NCBI GenBank assembly: GCA_036499395.1
Contig: DASYDW010000129.1
Coordinates: 186,001-250,000 of the forward strand
Length of the DNA: 64,000 bases
Reading direction: 5' to 3'
Source of the DNA: Pirellulales bacterium
GTDB taxonomy: Bacteria; Planctomycetota; Planctomycetia; Pirellulales; JACPPG01
Below, piece by piece: positions 1-8,131 of the stretch. The notes under the pieces are model-generated. The model worked only from the letters and a program-made list of their open reading frames with translations, was not told where the DNA came from and did no database searches. The number at the start of each line of letters is the position of its first letter. Within the stretch, counting starts at the first letter, position 1. The position numbers and the translations under genes were made by a program.

Positions 1-943
1 TGTACGCAAATACCTCGGGCGGAAACTGTAGTGCCCGCGACAGGACCGGAAACAATTTGAACGTCAGTTTCCCCAGCCACGGAGGCGCGCTATAGGGGGG
101 CGGACGTACGCCGAAGGCCTGGAACATCGCGGCGGCCATCTCGCCCATCGTCACGGCCGGATTTGGCAGCACGTGATAAGATTTGCCCGCCGCGTCGGGC
201 TTCTTGGCCAGATACTCGGTCGCGTCGCAAATGAAATCGACCGGCACCATGTAAAAACGCGTGTCCCGTCCACCGTACCAAAAGTACCGGCTCCAGCGGA
301 TCCAACCGCTCTTTTCGAGTGCCGCCAGCGCCCGAATCACGAAGTACGGCCCGTCGTATTTGTTGATCTCACCGGTGCGTGAATCGCCGACGACGACGCC
401 AGGCCGAATGATGATGGTCGGAATGCGATTCCACCGCGCGCGGACCGCAACCTCAGCGTCCCACTTCGTCAGCTCGTAATAGTTCTTCCAACTCTTGGCC
501 TGTTCGAGTTCGTCTTCCAGCACGCGGCCGGTGCGCGTGCCAGAAACGTATGCCGTGGAAAAATAGATCAAACGCGACAATTTCGGCAACGTCTCGCAAA
601 AATCGAGCACGTTCTTCGTGCCGGTCACATTGACCAGTTGCGAGATCGTGTGCGGTGTCGCCAGGTCGTAGATCGCGGCCAAGTGGTAGACGGTGTCGAC
701 CTCGGCGGCCATGCGCCTCCGGGCGTCTTCATCCAGGCCCAACTGCGGCCGCGTGATATCTCCCAGAATGATCTCGGTGCGCTCGCGGCCGTGCGGGATG
801 GCGTCGCGCGCCGCCTCGGCCACGGCGCGCATGGTCGGGATCACCAGCAAGCGCACCGTCGTTTCCGGCTCGGCAAGAAAGCGCTCAAGTAGTTCCCCAG
901 CGATGAAGCCGGGATAGCCCGTGATGAATATTGCCCGTGACAT
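1..943 (-). CDS. Extended SDR, NAD-dependent epimerase / thioester-reductase-like (3' end missing)
   Basis: The reading frame starts at the ATG complementary to 941-943 and runs off the left edge, giving at least 314 residues. The protein begins with a Rossmann glycine motif (ITGYPGFIAGELLERFL), then LGDIT, YHLAAIYDLA, STAYVSG and the catalytic YELTK (YxxxK). This is the layout of extended short-chain dehydrogenases, and the LGDITRPQLGL segment resembles the NAD-binding_4 (fatty acyl / thioester reductase) branch. It probably uses NAD(P)H on a nucleotide-sugar or acyl substrate, which cannot be named from sequence. It lies 70 bp downstream of the esterase gene on the same strand and could be cotranscribed with it. 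Confidence 0.8.
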   Translation of the reverse strand, partial: MSRAIFITGYPGFIAGELLERFLAEPETTVRLLVIPTMRAVAEAARDAIPHGRERTEIILGDITRPQLGLDEDARRRMAAEVDTVYHLAAIYDLATPHTISQLVNVTGTKNVLDFCETLPKLSRLIYFSTAYVSGTRTGRVLEDELEQAKSWKNYYELTKWDAEVAVRARWNRIPTIIIRPGVVVGDSRTGEINKYDGPYFVIRALAALEKSGWIRWSRYFWYGGRDTRFYMVPVDFICDATEYLAKKPDAAGKSYHVLPNPAVTMGEMAAAMFQAFGVRPPPYSAPPWLGKLTFKLFPVLSRALQFPPEVFAY

Positions 944-1013
944 GCCCGTCCCCGTTGACAAGGCGCTGCGATGCGTTGGCCGCATCGCGTGGATGCCCCA
1001 CGCACTTTTGCGA

Positions 1014-1982
1014 TTACTTGGCGGCTGGCGCTGCCAGGTACTTGTCGAACCAATCGGCGATGACCGTCATGTCGGCCGTCAAATTGTCCCAACCGTGGGC
1101 TTTCCCTTCTTTCACGACCAGCTTTGTCGGCACACTCGCCGCGTTCAGCTTCTCGATGATCGACTGCGCCTGCTGAATCGGCACCAGCTTGTCGGCGTCG
1201 CCGTGAATGATCAGTGTCGGCGGATCGTCCGCCGTGACGTGCGTTACCGGTGAAATCTCCTTGCCGATTGCCACCAGACGCGCTTCGTCCGTGATTGGTA
1301 CAAAGTGCTTTGTTTCCTTGTCGAACTCCTCGAAGTCGAACGGCGCGCGCAGGTCTTTCAGCACGCCGCGTCCCATCGCGTTCTCGCCTGGCTGACCGTA
1401 GTTCAGGAAATCGGTTGGCGGAAAATAACAGCCCACCGCCTGCACACGGCTGCTCTCGCGATCGATGGGATCCTTGGCGTCGGCATCACCCGGCGTGCCG
1501 GCCGTTCCCTGCATCAATGACAAATGGCCGCCGGCCGAGGCTCCGCTGATGCCGATTCGATTCGGATCGATGCCGTAATCCTTCGCATGCGCGCGAATGT
1601 AACGCACCGCGCGGTGCATGTCCTGCAGCACCTCGGTAATCGTGAACTTTGGTTGGCTGCCGTGGACCACGGCAAAAACCGTATATCCGCGCTTCAGCAG
1701 CTCGGCGCCGAACCCGGTATTGATTGATTCATGTGCCGAGAACCAGCCGCCGCTGACACAGAAGATCACCGCGGCGCCGTTTGGCTTCGCCGGCTGAAAG
1801 ACATCCATCGTCAGCGCCGTGCCGAACTTGCGGCCATAGATCACGTCCTCGGTCCGCTTGACGTCAGATTCCTCTGCCGAAGCCGCACGGATGATGGCTT
1901 CAGGATTCGCCATGAGCGCCAGGCACAGGACGGCAAAAACGAACATCGGACGAACTTGATGAAGTGTATGGACGATCGGCAT
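1014..1982 (-). CDS. Secreted alpha/beta hydrolase (BD-FAE / carboxylesterase-like)
   Basis: This 322-residue protein starts at the ATG at 1982, which has AGGAG upstream and makes the N-terminus a good signal peptide (MPIVHTLHQVRPMFVFAVL, ending near ASAEES). A longer in-frame start at 2018 would bury the signal. The nucleophile elbow is GISGASAGG, preceded by an oxyanion-type region FCVSGGWF. A later acid segment, HGDADKLVPI, and a C-terminal HGW supply Asp and His. This matches BD-FAE-type carboxylesterases that remove acetyl or feruloyl groups from polysaccharides, common in planctomycete secretomes. The substrate is unknown. Confidence 0.85.
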   Translation of the reverse strand: MPIVHTLHQVRPMFVFAVLCLALMANPEAIIRAASAEESDVKRTEDVIYGRKFGTALTMDVFQPAKPNGAAVIFCVSGGWFSAHESINTGFGAELLKRGYTVFAVVHGSQPKFTITEVLQDMHRAVRYIRAHAKDYGIDPNRIGISGASAGGHLSLMQGTAGTPGDADAKDPIDRESSRVQAVGCYFPPTDFLNYGQPGENAMGRGVLKDLRAPFDFEEFDKETKHFVPITDEARLVAIGKEISPVTHVTADDPPTLIIHGDADKLVPIQQAQSIIEKLNAASVPTKLVVKEGKAHGWDNLTADMTVIADWFDKYLAAPAAK

Positions 1983-2144
1983 GGTCGATTGAACTCCTGA
2001 TCGGTCGTGCGAATGCAAAGGTCGAAAGAACTTCGACCTGCCCTGCTCATGCCTGCGAGCGTACTGCCGCGCGCGGCGCGCCGCAAGAAGTTCCTGCCGC
2101 GATTCGCGAAGAAGTCGCGTTCGACAGGCCAGGCGTCGCGGGTC

Positions 2145-3290
2145 TCATCCGACCTTCACCAGCGCCAGGATGATCTCGAGCGCGATCAAGACGATGATGA
2201 CAACCTCCATGAACTCGGCACGGAACGTATCAGCCCGGTCCGATACGATTCCGTAGACGTCCTCCATCGTCCGCAGCGAACGCTCGATGCTGCGTTCCCA
2301 GTTGTCCAGGTGGAACCGGCCGGCGAGCATCCGGTAGACCCGGGCCAGGTATTGATCCCCCACCAACTTCAAGACGTTGCCGGTTCGTTCGAAGATGTCG
2401 TTCGCCTCCATCCGTAGCTCGCCGAGCGCCCGCAGCGGCAGCGAATGCGTTCGCCAGAACGGCAGGAACGACCGCTTCACGGGATGGATTAGCCGATAAG
2501 CCTCGCCCAACCGTCGGTCGAGCTGTTCGTCCAGAAAACGGAACTCGAGCAATTGCAGATTGGCAAACTCGATGATCTGCAACGTCTCGCCGCAGTCCTG
2601 ATCGAGCAAGAACGCCGCCGACCATTCCGCCACGAACAGATCGCGCGGACCGTAGCTGATCCGGCTTTTCAGCGCCTCGTCGATCTCCTGAGGACTCAGC
2701 GGCTCGTCCTCGAGCCGCACCAACCCGGCCAGCCAGGCGCCATGTTGCACGACTAATTCCGCCGGCACCGGCAGCGGGCTGTCTGGCGGCAACTGAAAGA
2801 CGAAATACTCCTCGCTCAACTCACTCCAATGCGGCAAATGAATCGCCGGCAACAGGTTCGCGTAAACCGGCGCGAAAGCTTGCCGTGCCGTGCGCACCAA
2901 CTCCCCCGGCTCGGCCAGTCCGCGCGCCAGACGCATCAGCGCCGCGGGCGATTGCTGAAACGGCGCGCGCAACGCTACGCTGACCGCGCCGAAATCGAAG
3001 AGCGTTGCCTCGATCGTGACCTCGGTCTCGCCCAACTCAGCCAGCACCAGCCGCGTAGCCGGCAATTGAAAACGCAACGGGGGCGGTCGATAGGCGATCG
3101 ACGATGGCGTCCGCGGCCGCCGGGGCAAGCTTTGCGACTCGGCCGGCACCAACTGCCGCGCCCGCTCGAGGTTCACCTCGCCACCGATATCAAACGCCAC
3201 ATGGATATGCAGCGTGCCGGCGAGGACTGCGCACGCGGGCACGTCGGCCGGCAATTCGCTTCGCGTAGTTTCCGCGCGGTCGCTGCTCAT
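2145..3290 (-). CDS. RMD1/DUF155 family membrane-anchored protein
   Basis: This 381-residue protein has an N-terminal beta-rich half (YFVFQLPPDSPLP near the centre), then a long helical region with NLQLLEFRFLDEQLDRR and DNWERSIERSLRTMEDVY. It ends in one hydrophobic segment (EVVIIVLIALEIILALV) three residues from the C-terminus. This order, including the C-terminal anchor after a coiled helix pair, is that of the RMD1/Sif2 (DUF155) family, best known from yeast and mitochondrial proteins. The ATG at 3290 was preferred to a GTG three codons earlier. The biochemical role is unknown; family membership rests on eye-recognised C-terminal features. Confidence 0.7.
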   Translation of the reverse strand: MSSDRAETTRSELPADVPACAVLAGTLHIHVAFDIGGEVNLERARQLVPAESQSLPRRPRTPSSIAYRPPPLRFQLPATRLVLAELGETEVTIEATLFDFGAVSVALRAPFQQSPAALMRLARGLAEPGELVRTARQAFAPVYANLLPAIHLPHWSELSEEYFVFQLPPDSPLPVPAELVVQHGAWLAGLVRLEDEPLSPQEIDEALKSRISYGPRDLFVAEWSAAFLLDQDCGETLQIIEFANLQLLEFRFLDEQLDRRLGEAYRLIHPVKRSFLPFWRTHSLPLRALGELRMEANDIFERTGNVLKLVGDQYLARVYRMLAGRFHLDNWERSIERSLRTMEDVYGIVSDRADTFRAEFMEVVIIVLIALEIILALVKVG

Positions 3291-3394
3291 GGACTGCACA
3301 AACCGATAATGAAGCCGTATGGAACGGCCTCATCTTACGAGCACGCCTCGGCGGATGCCAGAAAGGCAAGGCAGCGCCGCGGCCAACAAATGAT

Positions 3395-4084
3395 CTACCG
3401 ATCCGTTTCGGGATAGATTTTGATAGGCTCTTGCGGCAGCTTGACGCCGGGAGGCAGCCGCGGTCGCGGCGCCGTGCGATCCAGCGGTGGCAGGCGTTTT
3501 ACCTCAGGTTCACTGGCCACGGCATCGGCAGTGCCGGTCTTTGCAGGTGGTGCCTGCGATTTGCTCGTTGCGGGAGCTGTTGCGGTTGTGCGCGGTTTCA
3601 CCGGCACGAGCGCCGCGCCGCGGGCCACATCTTCATAACGCATCACGGGAGTCGAGCCGGCTTGAGCTTTCCCGATCGTTCCTTGGGGGAACAGCCGTGT
3701 GCCGGTTCCATTTGGCGATTCCGTTATCACGGGCTTTTCCGCGGCGCGAAAAATCTGCATCCGGCCAGTATTCGGTACGAAAGGTTTTTCGACAGCCGGC
3801 GGCGGTGGCGATTGGGCCTTAATCGGTGAGCTTGGCGCCTGCTCGTTCGTCTTCGTAACCTGTACGGTTTGCGGCAGCTTTACCGGTGACGTCGCACGAA
3901 GCGGATTCGCCACGGCCGATGCCGTGGCATTGCGGGACGGCAGTCGATTGCGCGCGGCTGACGACTGTGCCGGACGTGCCGAGGGTGGTGTCGCGAGAAC
4001 GCCAGTAGGGTCGGCAATGACCGACATAAGCAGCACAGCCAGGATGACGCCACGAACTTTTCGGGCGCTCGTCACTCGCGGCAT
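3395..4084 (-). CDS. Exported proline/threonine-rich hypothetical protein
   Basis: This 229-residue protein starts with a basic stretch and a hydrophobic core (VRGVILAVLLMSVIADPTGVLA), typical of a Sec signal peptide. The rest is low complexity, rich in Pro, Ala, Thr and Lys, with no recognisable fold. Repeated KLPQ and PPPG-like runs suggest an extended linker or envelope-associated polypeptide. Length and the signal peptide support a real gene, but no homologous family was recognised. It is divergent from the small gene starting at 4224. Confidence 0.6.
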   Translation of the reverse strand: MPRVTSARKVRGVILAVLLMSVIADPTGVLATPPSARPAQSSAARNRLPSRNATASAVANPLRATSPVKLPQTVQVTKTNEQAPSSPIKAQSPPPPAVEKPFVPNTGRMQIFRAAEKPVITESPNGTGTRLFPQGTIGKAQAGSTPVMRYEDVARGAALVPVKPRTTATAPATSKSQAPPAKTGTADAVASEPEVKRLPPLDRTAPRPRLPPGVKLPQEPIKIYPETDR

Positions 4085-4223
4085 ACGATCCCCGTGACGG
4101 CGTGCAACACGACAAAATGGAACAAGGGCGCAGAGCGATGGCCCGAAAACATAACCCGCCGGTCGAGATTGTCAATTTTGCCGCTGCTAAGCGTCTCCAA
4201 CTAATGTATTGCCCGAGTACGAT

Positions 4224-4616
4224 ATGAACATGCCAAACGACAGGCCCATAATTGGTGACTGGAAAGGAACGATTTATGGCATCGGTGGCGATCGCACCGA
4301 CTGGCGCCTATCCGTTTGGCGTGACGGCAGGTACACGCGAAGAATATGTTCGTCGCAATCGTCGGAGGATCGGATCGACGAACATGGTACGTGGGAGCTT
4401 ATTGAGGATGGCGAAGCGCTTTCGCTTGTCCCAGCAACTGGGGCACCTTCACGCTGGCGGATCCATGACGTCACTGGGTGCGAGAACGCAACCACGTTGC
4501 TCGTACTACGTCGAGTTGCTGTCGCGTCCCGTAATCTGCCTATTCTGCTATATCGCGTTCATCCCTCTTCGGAACTACCGATTCCGTTGGATGCACTCGG
4601 ATTTGACGACGAATGA
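4224..4616 (+). CDS. Small hypothetical protein, lipocalin-like pattern
   Basis: The product is about 130 residues from ATG 4224; ATG 4230 and TTG 4209 are in-frame alternatives. It begins PNDRPIIGDWKGTIYGI, where the GDWxG pattern plus alternating strands (DWRLSVWRDGRYTRR, HGTWELIEDGEALSLV) suggests a small beta-barrel of the lipocalin-like type. A second half, TTLLVLRRVAVASR, ends in an acidic tail. Base composition is less GC-rich than the flanking genes. No specific family was recognised, and the function is unknown. Its 3' end converges with the aldo/keto reductase gene. Confidence 0.5.
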   Translation: MNMPNDRPIIGDWKGTIYGIGGDRTDWRLSVWRDGRYTRRICSSQSSEDRIDEHGTWELIEDGEALSLVPATGAPSRWRIHDVTGCENATTLLVLRRVAVASRNLPILLYRVHPSSELPIPLDALGFDDE

Positions 4617-4642
4617 TCTGTTCAACGAATACGTCCGCCTGC

Positions 4643-5608
4643 TTAAACAGCATTTCGCGAAACCGCTTTGCCACGTGCGGCCAGCGCTCTATCGATCGCG
4701 GCTAGTTGAGCCGCGCTCAATCGCCAGCCCAGAGCGCCGGCATTCTCGCGCAATTGCTCCGGACGCTTGGCGCCGCAGAGCGCTGTCGTGATGCCGGGAC
4801 GATGGATTGTCCAATTAATGACAACCTCGGCGACTGACTTACCGGCCTCGCATCCGACCTCGCGCAGGGCATCGACCAGATCCTGGTTCTTCTGCCATTC
4901 TTCTCCCTGGAACATCGGATACTTCACCCGTCCGTCGGCCGGATCGAATTTGTGATCGCGCGGCAGCTTGCCAGCCAGTAAACCCTTCATCAGCGGCCAG
5001 TACACCACCAGCGACACCTGTTGCTCGATGCACCACGGCAGGATGTCCTCTTCGATCTCGCGCTGCAGCATGTTGTATTTTGGCTGGCACGCCGCCAAGG
5101 GGCAGACCGCGGCAAACTCTTTCAACTGGTCGAGCGAGAGGTTCGACGCGCCGACCGATCGCGTTTTGCCTTCGGCCAGCAGTTCCGCCAGAGCGCCGGC
5201 GGATTCGGCAATTGGCACCTGCGGATCGGGAGCATGCAGATAGAGCAATTCGACGCGGTCCGTTCCCAGACGCTGCAGACTCTCTTCGCACTCGCGCTTC
5301 AAACTCTCGCGCCGGGCGTCATGCACGCGCTCTCCCTTGGGACCCCAGTTCAATCCACCCTTGGTCGCAATGACCATCTCGTCGCGGCGTTTGCCCAGCG
5401 CCTGCCCGATCAAACGCTCGCTTTCGCCATCCGGGCCATAGTTGTACGCGGTGTCAACAAAGTTGATGCCCAGGTCCAGGCAGGACGCGATCGTGGCCCG
5501 ACTGTCGGCATCGTTCACTCCCAGGCTCGTCATGCCGGCAATCGGCCAGCAACCAAGCGCAACTGGCGACACCCGAATATCGGTGTTTCCCAAGGAGCGA
5601 AGTTCCAT
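4643..5608 (-). CDS. Aldo/keto reductase
   Basis: This 321-residue protein has the AKR signature from its first residues (MELRSLGNTDIRVSPVALGC). It keeps the catalytic tetrad: Asp and Tyr in NFVDTAYNYGPDGES, Lys in IATKGG and His in LYLHAPD. The C-terminal cofactor segment is present (TTALCGAKRPEQLRENAGAL). It is a soluble NADPH-dependent TIM-barrel oxidoreductase, closest by pattern to the D-threo-aldose / L-fucose dehydrogenase-like group. The physiological substrate is unknown. It reads in the same direction as the amidohydrolase upstream, but 156 bp containing repeat elements separate the two. Confidence 0.9.
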   Translation of the reverse strand: MELRSLGNTDIRVSPVALGCWPIAGMTSLGVNDADSRATIASCLDLGINFVDTAYNYGPDGESERLIGQALGKRRDEMVIATKGGLNWGPKGERVHDARRESLKRECEESLQRLGTDRVELLYLHAPDPQVPIAESAGALAELLAEGKTRSVGASNLSLDQLKEFAAVCPLAACQPKYNMLQREIEEDILPWCIEQQVSLVVYWPLMKGLLAGKLPRDHKFDPADGRVKYPMFQGEEWQKNQDLVDALREVGCEAGKSVAEVVINWTIHRPGITTALCGAKRPEQLRENAGALGWRLSAAQLAAIDRALAARGKAVSRNAV

Positions 5609-5627
5609 GCAATTCTCAGCTCAAAAT

Positions 5628-5650
5628 GTAGGGTGTGTCCTCGACACACC
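5628..5650. repeat. Short hairpin repeat (GTAGGGTGYGTC family), copy 1
   Basis: The core at 5632-5650 reads ggtgtgtcctcgacacacc, a perfect 8-bp stem around a 3-nt loop, preceded by gtag. The same architecture recurs at 23593-23616 and, inverted, at 23700-23723. It lies in the gap between two same-strand genes, just upstream of the aldo/keto reductase start. Confidence 0.7.
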
Positions 5651-5654
5651 AGAT

Positions 5655-5760
5655 GTCATCTGCAGATTTCACAGATGGCTGAAAAGACAAATTGCCACCG
5701 AGGCCACAGAGAACTCCGAGATTTTAAAATCTGCGTCCATCTGCGTAATCGGCGGATCAC
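5655..5760. repeat. Degenerate ATCCGC-GATTACGCAGAT inverted-repeat element, copy 1
   Basis: The left side carries catctgcagatttcacagat and the right side, on the other strand, reads gatccgccgattacgcagat. A related and better preserved pair occurs at 34205-34324. Both copies are intergenic and AT-richer than their surroundings. The interior here (gccaccgaggccacagag) shows no coding signal. Confidence 0.5.
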
Positions 5761-5764
5761 TCTG

Positions 5765-7033
5765 TTACGCTCGGTTCAAACGGCCCGCCTTAACCACGCC
5801 CCCTTGCATCACGGCGATGAATCGCGAGCGATCTTCGAAGACGCGAATATCGACGAGCGGATCACCGTCGATCACCAGTAGGTCCGCCAACTTTCCCGCG
5901 GCGACGGTGCCGAACTCGTCGGCACGCCCCATGATTTCGGCGCCAGTTTGCGTGGCCGAGCGAATGGCTTCGAGCGGTGTGAAGCCGACGTAGTTCACGA
6001 AGAAGCTGATTTCCTTGGCGTAGTCGCCGTGCGGATTCCAGGCAAAGCCATAGTCGCCTCCCAGGCCGATGCGTCCGCCGGCGCGTAGGATCATTCGCGC
6101 CGATTCGGCCCCACCTTCGAGCGTTTCTTGATGGCCATCAATCACCGCCTGCGGCAGTTTGAATTCCCGGCCGCGCTCGACGCTGGCGTACTCGAACTGC
6201 AAGGCCGGCACGACGGGCGTATTGCGAACGAGCAGCATGTCGAGCGCCTCGGCATCCATGAACGTACCGTGCTCGAGCGTATCGTAGCCGGCTTTAATCG
6301 CGTTCTTGATCCCTTCCGTTGCGCGGCAATGTCCGGTGACCTTCAAGTGATGATTGTGTGCCTCGGCCACCACGGCATGCATCTCTTCGAAGGTCATGCA
6401 CAGCGTATGATGATCGTTAGTGTCCGGCGCCGCGGCGTCGCCGGTGGGGTACGTCTTCACCCATTCGACGCCATCCTTCACGAGCTTACGAACGGCGCCG
6501 CGCCCCTCTTCCGCGCCGTTGATCAGCAGGACCAGCCCTTCCATGCCGATTTTGCGAAAGTCGGGATTCCAATCCATCAAACCGCCGGCGCCACAGATCT
6601 CGCGTCCGCTGGCGGCTAGGCGTGGGCCGGGGCTCAGTTCCTCTTCGATCGCCTTCTTCAGCCACACGTCGATATTGAACAGGCTGCCACCGCTGCGGGC
6701 CGCCGTGTATCCGCATTCGAGCGCCAACCGTGCATTGGCCGCGGCCAACAGCGTGACGTATTCCACTGGATACTTGATATCCAGATCCTGCAGTTCGGCC
6801 ACGTCGAAATAGGTGGGATGGAAATGCGCCTCGACCAGCCCCGGCATGATCGTCCCGCCGGCCGCGTCGATCCGTACGGCATCCTTTGGTATCGCCGGCG
6901 CACCGGCAGCAGGCCCGGCGTACGCAATTCGCCCATCGCGTACGACAACGGCCGCGTGCGGCACAGGCGGTGCCCCGGTCCCGTCGATCAATTGCCCGTT
7001 CTCGACGATGGTCGTGCCCGTTGCGTTTTTCAT
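5765..7033 (-). CDS. Amidohydrolase (imidazolonepropionase-like)
   Basis: The 422-residue product has an N-terminal beta-sandwich, then the metal motif AHFHPTYFD (HxH) after PGLVE. Further ligands are the histidines in VTGHCRATEG and TLEHGTFMD and the aspartate in GLGGDYGFAW. The C-terminus closes with KLADLLVIDGDPLVDI, the usual return strand. This is the cytosolic amidohydrolase family related to imidazolonepropionase and prolidase, which hydrolyse cyclic amides or dipeptides. No lysine that would be carboxylated is obvious in the expected place. The substrate is unknown. Confidence 0.88.
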   Translation of the reverse strand: MKNATGTTIVENGQLIDGTGAPPVPHAAVVVRDGRIAYAGPAAGAPAIPKDAVRIDAAGGTIMPGLVEAHFHPTYFDVAELQDLDIKYPVEYVTLLAAANARLALECGYTAARSGGSLFNIDVWLKKAIEEELSPGPRLAASGREICGAGGLMDWNPDFRKIGMEGLVLLINGAEEGRGAVRKLVKDGVEWVKTYPTGDAAAPDTNDHHTLCMTFEEMHAVVAEAHNHHLKVTGHCRATEGIKNAIKAGYDTLEHGTFMDAEALDMLLVRNTPVVPALQFEYASVERGREFKLPQAVIDGHQETLEGGAESARMILRAGGRIGLGGDYGFAWNPHGDYAKEISFFVNYVGFTPLEAIRSATQTGAEIMGRADEFGTVAAGKLADLLVIDGDPLVDIRVFEDRSRFIAVMQGGVVKAGRLNRA

Positions 7034-7079
7034 GAAAGCATCTTTCGGCGGCGGCTGGCTTCGCGACGACGGTTGTTCT

Positions 7080-7931
7080 TCACAACGATTCCAAGAAGTT
7101 CGTTACCAATCGCAGTGTCGTTTCGGTTTGCATCGAGTGAATCTGATGCCCGGCGGTCGCCACCTTCACGTGGGTCGCGTGTCGTAATGCGGCCACGGCA
7201 CCCGCGGCGCGCCTATCGTCCAGCATGCCCCCTTGCGCCTCGTCCCCTTGCAATAGCAGCACGGGGCAAGCGATGCGCGACAAGAGCGACGCTTGATCAT
7301 ACCCGTCCATCCAGCGCCCTTCGACCAGCGGTGTCATCACAGCCGGATCGAGCTGCGCCAGGCAACTGGCCATGAATCGCAGCGCCGCCGGGTCGCGCAC
7401 ATCACCTAGCCGCAGCGGCTGCGCCTGGCCCGGCGCGTCGAGCGTCACATCGGCCAACCGCGCAGATAGCTCATCGATGCTTTGACTCGTACCCGCCAGC
7501 TTGCCGTAGGCCGAGAACATGCTGTGATAAACAGTCTGCCGAACGTCGGACCCCAGCAGACCAAACGGCGGATCTTCGAGGACCACGCCCCGCACCTGCT
7601 CGGCTCGCTCGGCCGCGACGGCAGCCGCGACCATCGCCCCCAACGAGTGGCCAAAGACGACGGTCGGCGTTTTGCACTGTTTTTCAATCGCCTGCACCGC
7701 GTCACGCACGTAGTCGATCACCAGGTAATTCGCGGCGCGCGTCGAACGGCCATGACCGCGAAAATCGAGCGCGAAAACTTGCCAGCGCGTCATGAGCATC
7801 GGAATCAGCGTGACATAATCCTGCCAGCGCCGCGCTACGCCATGCAGCAATAAAAGTGGCGCTCCGGAAGCGGGGCCGACCGCCAGGTTTAAGGTGACGT
7901 CGTCGGTGGTGAACTGCGTTTCGGTGAGCAT
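7080..7931 (-). CDS. Alpha/beta hydrolase
   Basis: The chosen ATG at 7931 gives 283 residues; an in-frame ATG at 8066 adds 45 residues that look non-homologous. The fold is marked by LLLLHGVARRW (HG oxyanion), VFALDFRGHGRS, the nucleophile elbow VFGHSLGAM (GxSxG), VLLLQGDEAQGG and a C-terminal catalytic His in ATAGHQIHSM. It belongs to the broad epoxide-hydrolase / haloperoxidase-like group, and substrates cannot be predicted. It lies 46 bp upstream of the amidohydrolase on the same strand, so the two may be cotranscribed. Confidence 0.85.
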   Translation of the reverse strand: MLTETQFTTDDVTLNLAVGPASGAPLLLLHGVARRWQDYVTLIPMLMTRWQVFALDFRGHGRSTRAANYLVIDYVRDAVQAIEKQCKTPTVVFGHSLGAMVAAAVAAERAEQVRGVVLEDPPFGLLGSDVRQTVYHSMFSAYGKLAGTSQSIDELSARLADVTLDAPGQAQPLRLGDVRDPAALRFMASCLAQLDPAVMTPLVEGRWMDGYDQASLLSRIACPVLLLQGDEAQGGMLDDRRAAGAVAALRHATHVKVATAGHQIHSMQTETTLRLVTNFLESL

Positions 7932-8131
7932 TTCTTCGAAGGTTGTCTTCGTCGGAGGAGACTTGATCGAGCCGCCGCACGGCGTTTGACGTCGTGCCTG
8001 CCGGCAGCCCAAAATAGTCGCCGACACAGAAACTCCCGCCTCGGCGAATTTCACCTCTGAAAACAACGGGCCACACGGCTGCTTCGGCAGTCTATCGGTC
8101 CCGGTTTGATTTACAACAAGGCCCGCCCGCT

